A stretch of DNA of 8,972 bases from Nitrospinota bacterium. GTDB lineage: Bacteria; Nitrospinota_A; UBA7883. Positions 1 to 5,771 of this stretch are shown piece after piece; within the stretch, counting starts at the first letter, position 1; each line of letters starts with the position of its first letter. The DNA is taken from the NCBI GenBank assembly GCA_029880775.1, contig JAOUNV010000041.1, forward strand, positions 1 through 8,972, written 5' to 3'. The position numbers and the translations under genes were made by a program. The notes under the pieces were generated by a model. It made no database searches. It saw only the letters and a program-made list of their open reading frames with translations, and was not told the origin of the DNA.

Positions 1-256
1 CCAAAAATCCGTAGCCGGGATGCAACGCGTCCACGCCGGTCACTTCCGCAGCGCTGATTATGGCCGGGATGTTCAGGTAGCTTTTGGCAGACTCCGGCGG
101 CCCGATGCACACCGACTCGTCGGCAAAACGGACATGCAGCGAGTTTTCATCGGCGGTGGAGTGGACCGCCACAGTGCCGATGCCCAGCTCCTTGCAGGCT
201 CGGATGATCCTGATGGCTATTTCACCACGGTTGGCGATGAGTATCTTTTTGAACAT
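1..256 (-). CDS. accC: Biotin carboxylase subunit of acetyl-CoA carboxylase, N-terminal part (runs off left edge)
   Basis: AccC carboxylates the biotin on AccB using ATP and bicarbonate, the first half-reaction of malonyl-CoA synthesis in the cytoplasm. The visible 85 residues begin MFKKILIANRGEIAIRIIRA and include CKELGIGTVAVHS, SYLNIPAIISAAE and HPGYGFL. These are the conserved N-terminal (PreATP-grasp) landmarks of biotin carboxylase, in the right order and spacing. The ATP-grasp core and the rest of the gene lie beyond base 1. The ATG at 254-256 follows a GAGG-type ribosome site in the 19-base gap after accB, so the two genes form an accBC operon. Pyruvate carboxylase or propionyl-CoA carboxylase subunits share this N-terminus, but the adjacent short AccB-type biotin carrier argues for acetyl-CoA carboxylase. 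Confidence 0.95.
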   Translation of the reverse strand, partial: MFKKILIANRGEIAIRIIRACKELGIGTVAVHSTADENSLHVRFADESVCIGPPESAKSYLNIPAIISAAEVTGVDALHPGYGFL

Positions 257-275
257 ACAGCCTCAGGCTCGCTTT

Positions 276-749
276 CTATGCAGGAGAAATTTCGAAAAGC
301 GGCTGGCCGTATTCCACCGGTTTGCCGTTTTCCTGTAGAATCCGGGTTATTTTTCCGTCTATGTCCGACTCTATTTCGTTCATAAGCTTCATCGCCTCCA
401 CCAGACAGAGAACCTGCCCCTTGCGCACATGGTCTCCGACATCCACATAAGGAGGGGAGGTGGGGGAAGGCGCCCGGAAAAACGTTCCCACCATAGGTGA
501 GGGGATAACGTGGCCGGTAAGCGTGATATCCTCGACGGCGGAGTGTTTGGCTTCGGCAGCAGGCTCCGGAACGCTGTCCTGCCCGGCCGGAGCTTCCTCG
601 AAGGTGTCTTGCCTGGCCACGGGCGCGGGCGCATGATGGCCGCCCCCCTTGCGCAAAAGAACTCGCTGCCCTTCCTTCTCCAATTCCATCTCGGAGAGGG
701 TGCTGGACTCGAAAAGCTTTATCAGCTTTTTGATTTCGGCTATATCCAT
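276..749 (-). CDS. accB: Biotin carboxyl carrier protein of acetyl-CoA carboxylase
   Basis: AccB carries the carboxylated biotin between biotin carboxylase and the carboxyltransferase. The 157-residue length is usual for the family. Residues 1-34 are the N-terminal helical region (MDIAEIKKLIKLFESS). Residues 35-78 are an Ala/Pro/Glu-rich flexible linker. The biotinyl domain covers about 80-157: SPMVGTFFRAPSP at 84-96, then EAMKLMNE at 118-125 with Lys121 as the biotinylation site. A short insert (PTSPPYVDVGDHV) forms the protruding 'thumb' typical of bacterial AccB. It is the first gene of the accBC operon; no efp gene precedes it here, unlike in many bacteria. The ribosome site before the ATG is weak (a GGGG run 6 bases away). 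Confidence 0.97.
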   Translation of the reverse strand: MDIAEIKKLIKLFESSTLSEMELEKEGQRVLLRKGGGHHAPAPVARQDTFEEAPAGQDSVPEPAAEAKHSAVEDITLTGHVIPSPMVGTFFRAPSPTSPPYVDVGDHVRKGQVLCLVEAMKLMNEIESDIDGKITRILQENGKPVEYGQPLFEISPA

Positions 750-781
750 GAGTGCCCCAATCAGGTTAAACAGCGTTCGAT

Positions 782-810
782 TCTATACGAAAACGGGAGA
801 AAAAGGTAAA
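782..810 (-). promoter_or_regulatory. Candidate sigma70-type promoter for accBC
   Basis: Read on the minus strand, TTTACC (805-810) and TATAGA (782-787) are separated by 17 bases and lie 33 bases or more before the accB ATG at 749. Each hexamer matches the consensus at 4 of 6 positions, so the call rests mainly on spacing and location. Confidence 0.35.
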
Positions 811-992
811 TTATCTCAAATTATTTTCAGATTCCATAAGGTGTCGCGCCAGTGTGTCAGTCTGGGGAGTGTAACGAAATAAAAGGTGTAAGTAAAGACG
901 ATAGCTTGTATGCCAATGCCATAGTATCGCCCTGAAGCCATTGCCGCGGCATGACACCTGGAAGTTACATTATTCAGGGGGGGACACTTGTA

Positions 993-1021
993 TTGACGCA
1001 AACATGTGGCTCTAGTAGAGT
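993..1021 (+). promoter_or_regulatory. Sigma70-type promoter for gpmI
   Basis: TTGACG (993-998) and TAGAGT (1016-1021) are separated by exactly 17 bases. The predicted transcription start near 1028 leaves a leader of about 25 bases before the gpmI ATG. The same pattern, TTGACG-N17-TAGGAT, occurs at 2711 in front of the next transcription unit, which supports this being the organism's housekeeping promoter type. Confidence 0.6.
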
Positions 1022-1052
1022 AAATCAACAATCTTCCAACGTATGAGTAACA

Positions 1053-2576
1053 ATGTCCAAAAAGGTTCTTCTTCTGATTCTTGACGGCTGGGGTCATTCT
1101 GAAACCCAAGAATGGAACGCCATCGCCCAGGGGGATACGCCGATGTTCGACCGGCTGGATAAAGAGGCTCCAAAGACGCTGGTCGCCGCTTCCGGTGAGG
1201 ATGTGGGCCTGCCCAAGGGTCAGATGGGGAACTCCGAGGTGGGGCATCTGAATATGGGCGCCGGGCGGGTGGTGTATCAGGAGTTACTGCGCGTCAACCG
1301 CGCCATAGACGATGGTTCTTTTTTCGAAAACAGCGCCATCACCCATGTCTTCGACAACGCCGCCAGCAAAGAGACCGCCGTTCATCTGCTGGGCCTGGTC
1401 TCCGATGGAGGGGTCCATAGTCATATAGATCAGCTCGTGGCCCTGTTGAAGGTGGCCATAGGCCGCAGGTTAAAGAAGGTGTTCGTCCACTGCTTCATGG
1501 ATGGGCGGGACACCCCGCCAGACTCCGGCCTGGGCTATATCCAGGAGTTGGAAGAGCAAATGCGGCGGATAGGCGCAGGGCGGATCGCCAGCGTTCAGGG
1601 ACGATTTTACGCCATGGATCGGGACAACCGTTGGGAGAGAATCAGCAAGGCCTATGACCTGCTGGTTCACCACAAAGGCGCCGAATACAGCTCCGCCACC
1701 GCCGCCATGGAGGAAAACTACTCCAGGGGGATCACCGACGAGTTTATAGAGCCGAGCCTGATCATGGAAAACGGCGCGCCTGTGGGGTGGCTCATGGATG
1801 GCGACGAAGTGCTTATGTTCAACTTTCGGGCGGATCGCATGCGCCAGATCGTCCGAACCCTGTATGACCCTTCCTTCGCGGAGTTTCACCGGGGCGCAAT
1901 TCCCAGGATAGATGTCACCTGCCTGACCGAGTATGACTCCCGTTTTCCCTTGCCGGTGGTTTTCGACTCCCACCAGCCAGACATGTGCCTGGGGCAGACT
2001 CTGGCGGAGCATGGATTGGGCCAGTTTCGCACGGCGGAGACGGAGAAATACGCGCACGTCACCTTTTTCTTCAATGGCGGCGTGGAGATACCAAACAGTG
2101 GAGAGACGCGAAAGCTTATCCCTTCGCCGAAGGTGCGCACCTATGACATGCAGCCGCAGATGAGCTGCCAGAAGGTGGCCGACACAGTGATCGAGGCGGT
2201 GAACTCCGGCGAATACCCGCTGATAGTGGCCAACCTGGCCAACGGGGATATGGTGGGGCACACCGGAGTGTGGGAGGCGGCCGTGGCGGCGGTGAAGACG
2301 GTGGATACGGAGGTGGAGAAGATCGTGGAAGCTTGCCGCAAAACCGGCACGGAGCTGATCATCACCTCCGATCATGGCAATATAGAGCAGATGGTGGACC
2401 AAAACGGCAAGCCGATGACCGCCCATACCACAAATCCTGCGCCGTTCTATTACATCGGCTCCACCGGGATGAAGCTTCGGGATGGGGGAACGTTGGCGGA
2501 TGTGGCGCCCACTGTGCTGAAACTGATGGGTATCGACCAGCCGGAAGAGATGACGGGCAAAAGCCTGCTTGAGTAG
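1053..2576 (+). CDS. gpmI: 2,3-bisphosphoglycerate-independent phosphoglycerate mutase
   Basis: This enzyme interconverts 3- and 2-phosphoglycerate in glycolysis and gluconeogenesis through a phosphoserine intermediate, using two Mn(II) ions, in the cytoplasm. At 507 residues it is full length. All metal and nucleophile positions known from the Geobacillus enzyme appear in order: Asp11 (LILDGWGH), nucleophile Ser61 (QMGNSEVGH), Asp399 and His403 (NGDMVGHTG), Asp440/His441 (TSDHGN) and His458 (TAHTTNP). Substrate-binding motifs are also present: DGRDTPP at 150-156, RFYAMDRDNRWER at 184-196, FRADRMRQ at 258-265 and Lys332. Residues of about 75-300 form the inserted phosphotransferase domain. 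The ATG at 1053 matches the family N-terminus (MSKKVLLLILDGWG) but has only a weak Shine-Dalgarno (ATGAG). It is a single-gene unit with its own promoter. Confidence 0.98.
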   Translation: MSKKVLLLILDGWGHSETQEWNAIAQGDTPMFDRLDKEAPKTLVAASGEDVGLPKGQMGNSEVGHLNMGAGRVVYQELLRVNRAIDDGSFFENSAITHVFDNAASKETAVHLLGLVSDGGVHSHIDQLVALLKVAIGRRLKKVFVHCFMDGRDTPPDSGLGYIQELEEQMRRIGAGRIASVQGRFYAMDRDNRWERISKAYDLLVHHKGAEYSSATAAMEENYSRGITDEFIEPSLIMENGAPVGWLMDGDEVLMFNFRADRMRQIVRTLYDPSFAEFHRGAIPRIDVTCLTEYDSRFPLPVVFDSHQPDMCLGQTLAEHGLGQFRTAETEKYAHVTFFFNGGVEIPNSGETRKLIPSPKVRTYDMQPQMSCQKVADTVIEAVNSGEYPLIVANLANGDMVGHTGVWEAAVAAVKTVDTEVEKIVEACRKTGTELIITSDHGNIEQMVDQNGKPMTAHTTNPAPFYYIGSTGMKLRDGGTLADVAPTVLKLMGIDQPEEMTGKSLLE

Positions 2577-2592
2577 GAAGAGCGCAGCTTAG

Positions 2593-2601
2593 CCCCCCCC
2601 C
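2593..2601 (+). repeat. Run of nine C bases downstream of gpmI
   Basis: A homopolymer of nine C lies 17 bases after the gpmI stop codon. No coding sequence crosses it, so a length error would not change any gene call. No convincing intrinsic terminator was seen between gpmI and the next promoter. Confidence 0.8.
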
Positions 2602-2648
2602 GGCGTGGCCGCGCGTTTTCTCTGCTCCTGGTGTCGGGCGCGCATAAT

Positions 2649-2693
2649 GATATACCTGCGATTTGGATATACCGTGGATACAAACTGATATAG
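2649..2693 (+). repeat. Direct repeats GATATACC / GATATA upstream of a promoter
   Basis: GATATACC occurs at 2649-2656 and again at 2666-2673 (17 bases start to start). A GGATAC at 2676-2681 and a GATATAG at 2687-2693 follow. The cluster ends 17 bases before the -35 box at 2711, where an activator or other regulator could bind. The repeats are direct, and the regulator, if any, is unknown. Confidence 0.45.
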
Positions 2694-2710
2694 TTTCCTC
2701 CCTTTTCACC

Positions 2711-2739
2711 TTGACGCGAACGCGCCGCTCTAATAGGAT
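2711..2739 (+). promoter_or_regulatory. Sigma70-type promoter for the 2820/3490 gene pair
   Basis: TTGACG (2711-2716) and TAGGAT (2734-2739) are spaced by 17 bases. Transcription would start near 2746, giving a leader of about 75 bases to the ATG at 2820. It closely resembles the gpmI promoter. Confidence 0.55.
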
Positions 2740-2819
2740 TCTAGTTGGTGTCATAGTCCACGCTGGGAAGGAGAGCCCTGCGCGGCGAATGGTTTGGCCC
2801 CTCAAATTGGTTGAGAGCG

Positions 2820-3503
2820 ATGATCGACAAAGACAGGAATGAAGGGGAAGGCGCCGGTCTTCCTGGCCGGAAACTGGGCCTTGAAATAGCCCCCAAAACC
2901 TCTGGAAACAATCCCCCACCCGAAGCTGGGACTGAATACAGCGATCCTGCGGAGAAAGCCGCGCCTGTGAAGGAAGTGAAAGCGGAGAAGAAAAAAGAAG
3001 CCGCTCCCAAGGTGAATCCTCCAGATCCATGGGAGAGAATGGCCGAGCGGATGGCGCAGAAAATGGCGGAGCAGCAGAAGAAGGTTCGCCGAGTTTCAGA
3101 GCCGTCCACGTTTTCCGGGGCCACAGTGGCAGCGGCTCTCTCTTTTGCGGCGTTGGTGGTGGTGTCGATATATTTTTATCAGTACCAGCAGGATGTCACA
3201 GCCCGCCTGGAGGTGATGAAGAGCCAGCTTGGCTCCTTTGCCCCCGGTGAGGCGCCGAAAATAAAGAAACAGAAGGAAAGAGACACCACCAATGTGAAGA
3301 TGGTGAGGGCGGAGCTGGGCAGAAGTATTGTGGCGCTGGAAAAAGCAGGCGCCCTCGGTGATCCGAAGATCGCCGAAGAGGCGGAAAAACTGCGCGACGA
3401 GATAGCCGAAGTGATGGCGGAGCTTGAGAATGTCCCGGCCCGGCCACGATACGAGTTAAGCGCTCCTGAGTCCGCGGAATACGTTCCGGGTGATACTCCA
3501 TGA
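2820..3503 (+). CDS. Uncharacterised single-span membrane protein with charged N-terminus and helical C-terminus
   Basis: I do not recognise a family. The 227-residue product begins with about 70 low-complexity residues rich in Pro, Ala, Glu and Lys (EKAAPVKEVKAEKKKEAAPK at 45-64). A charged amphipathic helix follows at 71-91 (ERMAERMAQKMAEQQKKVRR), then one membrane segment at about 98-122 (VAAALSFAALVVVSIYFYQY). Helical, Glu/Lys-rich sequence follows at 150-205, and then a Pro-rich tail. The Lys/Arg cluster just before the span and the absence of a cleavage motif suggest a cytoplasmic N-terminus and an exported C-terminal half. I chose ATG 2820; an in-frame TTG at 2811 is possible, but GAGAG sits just before the ATG. 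The 3' end overlaps the next gene by 14 bases, which implies co-expression. The layout resembles anchor or scaffold proteins in general, but no specific function can be assigned. Confidence 0.75.
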   Translation: MIDKDRNEGEGAGLPGRKLGLEIAPKTSGNNPPPEAGTEYSDPAEKAAPVKEVKAEKKKEAAPKVNPPDPWERMAERMAQKMAEQQKKVRRVSEPSTFSGATVAAALSFAALVVVSIYFYQYQQDVTARLEVMKSQLGSFAPGEAPKIKKQKERDTTNVKMVRAELGRSIVALEKAGALGDPKIAEEAEKLRDEIAEVMAELENVPARPRYELSAPESAEYVPGDTP

Positions 3504-3891
3504 CTTGTTTCGCCAGCCGGATGTTGTCGCCATGGAAATGGAAATCCTGAATAAAGCCAGGCGGGCAGCCAGTTTCGCTGTAAGGCAATTGGAGAATTTC
3601 CTGGCGATAGTGATGCTGAAAATACGGATAATCGGTTTTGCGAATAAGAGGAGCGACCTTTTTACCCGGCTGGGCAGAGTGGTCTATTCCGCAGGCGACC
3701 ATCCAAAAGAGGGAGCAACCGGGAGTGGACCCCTTGTCGACGATATAAAGGAAGCGGATCGTGAGATCAGGGAAGCCGAAGAGGCCATAATAGAGGTGAA
3801 GGAAAAAGCGCGAGGCGACAGGGCGCGGTTCTTCGCCGACCTGAAGGGCGAGGATAACCCGACAGCGGAAACGACTGAGAGGGAGAAATGA
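3490..3891 (+). CDS. Uncharacterised small protein with C-terminal coiled coil
   Basis: The product has 133 residues from GTG 3490, or 119 from the in-frame ATG at 3532. The GTG start overlaps the upstream gene by 14 bases, as expected for translational coupling. The ATG would leave a 28-base gap, so the start is uncertain. The N-terminal half is basic and amphipathic (RQLENFLAIVMLKIRIIGFA at 32-51) without a clear membrane span. It is followed by KRSDLFTRLGRVVYS, a pattern seen in small helical proteins. About 83-115 (VDDIKEADREIREAEEAIIE onward) is a strongly charged heptad-like coiled coil. It probably works with the membrane protein encoded just upstream; this is inferred only from the overlap and the shared helical character. 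No known family was recognised. Confidence 0.7.
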   Translation: MILHDLFRQPDVVAMEMEILNKARRAASFAVRQLENFLAIVMLKIRIIGFANKRSDLFTRLGRVVYSAGDHPKEGATGSGPLVDDIKEADREIREAEEAIIEVKEKARGDRARFFADLKGEDNPTAETTEREK

Positions 3892-3918
3892 AAAATATGG
3901 GGGCGCGCCCGGCGGTTG

Positions 3919-3937
3919 CAAAGAGGCGCCTTCTTTG
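3919..3937 (+). terminator. Small hairpin after the 2820/3490 gene pair (weak terminator candidate)
   Basis: CAAAGAGG and the matching CTTCTTTG form an 8-pair stem (one G-T wobble) around a 3-base loop, 28 bases after the stop at 3891. It is not followed by a T-run, so terminator activity is doubtful. A perfect palindrome GGGCGCGCCC sits just upstream at 3901-3910. A TATATAAG at 3949-3956 could be the -10 region for tsaB, but no -35 is evident. Confidence 0.3.
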
Positions 3938-3989
3938 GTTACGATCAATATATAAGGGTTTTAAACCGGGAAGTCTTATTGGTTAAGGA

Positions 3990-4679
3990 ATGCTGATCCT
4001 GGGGATAGATGGCGCCTTGGCCAGGCCTTCCGTGGCCGTGGTCGAGGATGGGCGTGTGTCGCTCTCGAAGGTCGGAGTGTCCGCCGCCACCATGTCACGC
4101 GACGCCTTGCGGATGATCGCAGAGGCTCTTCATGAGCTTTCCATATCCATAAAAGAAATCGACGTTATCACAGTTACCAGCGGTCCAGGTTCTTTTACGG
4201 GGATCCGGGCTGGAATGGCCACGGCCCTTGGGCTGGCCGACGCCACAGGGGCCCGCGTGACGACGGTGGGGGCTCTGGAGGCTTTGGCGATGTCCGCTCC
4301 GCCGGTGGATGGCCAGATAACAGCCGTTTCCAGGGCCAGAAAAGCGGTGGTGTACATCGCTGTGTATGAAATGGTCGGCGGCGTTCCAAAGCTTGTCCGG
4401 GGGCCGCTGGAGACCCATGCGGCGAACCTGGTTGAAACTTGCGAATATCCGCTTCGCCTTATCGGAGAGGGATTCGAAGAAGAACTGGATAATATAAGAA
4501 AAGGCTCCGGTGGGGCTGTGGAGGTTCTGCAAGAAACCGTGCCCACCGCTGCTGCGGCGGCCATGTTGGCCCATGGGCGGTGGGAGCAGGGGGAGCCTTT
4601 TGACAACCATCCGATGGCGCCTGAGTACGTGGGCCGGGCCCAGGCGGATGTGGCGCGGGGCGAACCTGGAACAATCTAA
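3990..4679 (+). CDS. tsaB: tRNA threonylcarbamoyladenosine biosynthesis protein TsaB
   Basis: TsaB is the non-catalytic partner of TsaD and TsaE in making t6A at position 37 of ANN-decoding tRNAs, in the cytoplasm. The 229-residue length matches the family. It has the ASKHA-fold N-terminus MLILGIDGALARPSVAVVED and the family hallmark SGPGSFTGIRAG at 64-75. The helix DALRMIAEALHEL precedes the hallmark, and a C-terminal PEYVGRAQ at 211-218 corresponds to the usual P-x-Y-x-R ending. The ATG is the first start after an in-frame TAA at 3984-3986. An AAGGA lies directly against the ATG, too close for a normal Shine-Dalgarno. The common neighbours rimI and tsaE are absent. A YdcH-like gene follows after 18 bases and probably shares the transcript. 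Confidence 0.93.
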   Translation: MLILGIDGALARPSVAVVEDGRVSLSKVGVSAATMSRDALRMIAEALHELSISIKEIDVITVTSGPGSFTGIRAGMATALGLADATGARVTTVGALEALAMSAPPVDGQITAVSRARKAVVYIAVYEMVGGVPKLVRGPLETHAANLVETCEYPLRLIGEGFEEELDNIRKGSGGAVEVLQETVPTAAAAAMLAHGRWEQGEPFDNHPMAPEYVGRAQADVARGEPGTI

Positions 4680-4697
4680 CACTATATGGAGGGTAAA

Positions 4698-4925
4698 ATG
4701 ACCACCAAATCGATTGACGAGATGGAACAGAGCTTGCTCGAGGAAAACGAGGAATACAAGAAGTTGCACTCGGACCACCTCCATTACGAAGATGTGCTGG
4801 AAAGATTAGCCCAGAAAAAGTTTTTGACTTCGGAAGAGGATGTGGAGTTCAAGCGGGTCAAAAAGCTGAAACTTCAAGGGAAGGATAGGATGAACCAGAT
4901 ATTGGATGACGCCAGATCCGCCTAG
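4698..4925 (+). CDS. YdcH/DUF465-family small helical protein
   Basis: The product has 75 residues. The pattern ENEEYKKLHSDHLHYEDVLE (15-34), then a short turn, then EFKRVKKLKLQGKDRMNQIL (50-69), is the two-helix hairpin of the YdcH/DUF465 family. The family is widespread in proteobacteria and its molecular role is not settled. The ATG at 4698 is preferred over the in-frame ATG at 4686, because GGAGG at 4689-4693 sits at good ribosome-site distance before 4698 and would otherwise be coding. It follows tsaB by 18 bases with no promoter visible in between. The protein is highly charged and has no membrane segment or signal peptide. Confidence 0.85.
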   Translation: MTTKSIDEMEQSLLEENEEYKKLHSDHLHYEDVLERLAQKKFLTSEEDVEFKRVKKLKLQGKDRMNQILDDARSA

Positions 4926-4983
4926 CTTGAAATGACGAAAAAGTCGCGCGCCCGATCCTGAAGGCGGCGCTGATAGTCCAGAT

Positions 4984-5007
4984 GGGCAGAGCCACCATGC
5001 TCAGCCC
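4984..5007 (+). other. GC-rich stem-loop downstream of the YdcH-like gene
   Basis: GGGCAGAGC (4984-4992) pairs with GCTCAGCCC (4999-5007) at 8 of 9 positions around a 6-base loop, 58 bases after the stop codon. It is not followed by a T-run, so it may be a transcript-end structure rather than a classical intrinsic terminator. The rest of 4926-5078 holds no gene I can support. Confidence 0.4.
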
Positions 5008-5078
5008 CGGGTCGATGGAGCGGTGGGCTTACCTATAGGCCGCCTCTTGGCAGGTTCGGCTTTGTCGCCATATACATC

Positions 5079-5108
5079 TTGACATTTATTGCTGTGGATT
5101 ATTAACAT
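5079..5108 (+). promoter_or_regulatory. Sigma70-type promoter for the gene at 5166
   Basis: A perfect TTGACA (5079-5084) is followed by TTAACA (5102-5107, 17-base spacer) or TAACAT (5103-5108, 18-base spacer). Transcription would start near 5115, giving a leader of about 50 bases. Confidence 0.55.
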
Positions 5109-5165
5109 CTACCGCTTATGGGGGGTTCATAAAACCAAGATGAAAATTTGAAGGGAAAGGAAATT

Positions 5166-5639
5166 ATGAGCGTTGAAACAATCGATAGGGGGCAATGGAT
5201 ATTCTTGGAGCGCAGCTTGCCGGGATATTTCATTTACCGGCTTTTGGAAGGAAAGGTTTCCATACATCACAGCGGGGCCAGAATCAACGAGATCGAAGTT
5301 AAAAAAGGGGACAAGCCGGTCCTGATCGGCATGATCTCCGCTTTGAGGCCCGATGGGCTGCATATAGCCTCAGTCCGGTCCGAATCCAAACTCCAGGTGG
5401 AGAGGATATACTCGGACCAGGTTCGTGGAATCTTGAACAACGAGGTACCCGATGGCACCAAAGCCGACCTTAGGATGATGATAGATACCATCGTGGTGCG
5501 AAACGAGATCGAGGCCCTGAAAAACAGGCTGAAGACCATTAAGAATGTGGAAGTCCAGATTCCCGAGAATCTCCCGGAGGAGCTGAGGGAAGTCCTGGGG
5601 AATATCAACACCCTGTACAATAACCCGGAAAGTAATTGA
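5166..5639 (+). CDS. Cyclic-nucleotide-binding-barrel-like protein without DNA-binding domain
   Basis: The product has 157 residues. About 8-80 resembles the Crp/PKA-type cNMP-binding beta barrel: PGYFIYRLLEGKVSIHHSG at 19-37, GDKPVLIGMISAL at 48-60 and HIASVRSES at 66-74. In the usual phosphate-binding cassette (G-E-x-A-L ... P-R-x-A-x-V) the Glu position is Met56 and the Arg position is His66, so canonical cAMP binding is unlikely. The C-terminal part (about 83-157) is helical and charged (VRNEIEALKNRLKTIKNVEV at 111-130) and shows no helix-turn-helix. I chose ATG 5166 because AAAGGAA precedes it at good spacing; an in-frame TTG at 5148 would put that site inside the gene. It has its own promoter and a hairpin after the stop. 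The fold assignment is by pattern only. It could be a sensor or scaffold barrel, or simply uncharacterised. Confidence 0.7.
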   Translation: MSVETIDRGQWIFLERSLPGYFIYRLLEGKVSIHHSGARINEIEVKKGDKPVLIGMISALRPDGLHIASVRSESKLQVERIYSDQVRGILNNEVPDGTKADLRMMIDTIVVRNEIEALKNRLKTIKNVEVQIPENLPEELREVLGNINTLYNNPESN

Positions 5640-5650
5640 TCGAACCTGTC

Positions 5651-5682
5651 GGGAGCCGACGCCGGATACGCGTTCGGCTCCC
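5651..5682 (+). terminator. Strong hairpin ending the cNMP-barrel-like gene
   Basis: GGGAGCCGACGC (5651-5662) pairs with GCGTTCGGCTCCC (5670-5682) with a single bulged base and a 7-base loop, 11 bases after the stop codon. Stability and position suit a terminator. The following bases (AGCTATAATATTTA) are AT-rich but not a clean T-run. Confidence 0.6.
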
Positions 5683-5686
5683 CAGC

Positions 5687-5692
5687 TATAAT
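5687..5692 (+). promoter_or_regulatory. Possible -10 box for the thioredoxin-like gene
   Basis: A perfect TATAAT lies just after the hairpin and 79 bases before the ATG at 5772. No acceptable -35 hexamer is found at 16-18 bases upstream, where the terminator stem lies. Either the promoter is activator-dependent or the match is accidental. Confidence 0.25.
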
Positions 5693-5771
5693 ATTTACCC
5701 TTTAGTTCAGGGCCGTCTGGTGGCGGAGCTTTCTGTGTCCATGCGGCGCGGCCCTGCGGGATATTATCATT

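Larger units (their letters stand above)
750..1052. promoter_or_regulatory. Divergent intergenic region between accBC and gpmI
   Basis: This 303-base stretch separates divergently transcribed accB (left) and gpmI (right). The 800-845 part is AT-rich. I see a sigma70-like promoter at each end (separate entries), a 10-base perfect palindrome TGCCGCGGCA at 942-951, and a run of seven G at 977-983. The open frames crossing it overlap the gpmI start and look non-coding. No tRNA, riboswitch fold or CRP-type TGTGA-N6-TCACA site was recognised. Confidence 0.5.

Noticed and set aside
942..951. Perfect palindrome TGCCGCGGCA in the accB-gpmI gap
   Set aside because: It is only 10 bases and GC-rich, with no second copy in the window, so it is not strong enough to call an operator.
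816..1247. Minus-strand open frame of 143 codons covering the accB-gpmI gap
   Set aside because: It starts inside gpmI and crosses the gpmI promoter. It has no ribosome site and no recognisable product.
1470..2426. Long open frame of 318 codons on the minus strand inside gpmI
   Set aside because: It lies wholly within gpmI, whose full set of catalytic motifs is intact. The antisense product is His/Arg-rich with no recognisable domain, as expected of a shadow frame in GC-rich coding DNA.
3196..3948. Open frame of 250 codons antisense to the 2820/3490 pair
   Set aside because: The plus-strand frames have a promoter, gene overlap and sensible membrane and coiled-coil structure. The antisense product is low-complexity Pro/Ser/Arg-rich.
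4095..4784. Open frame of 229 codons on the minus strand across tsaB and the YdcH-like gene
   Set aside because: It crosses two genes on the other strand, both supported by family motifs, and has no ribosome site or domain.
4937..5037. Possible small gene or gene remnant with LKAALIVQMGRATMLSPG
   Set aside because: No start codon with a ribosome site gives a product of useful length, and no family was recognised.
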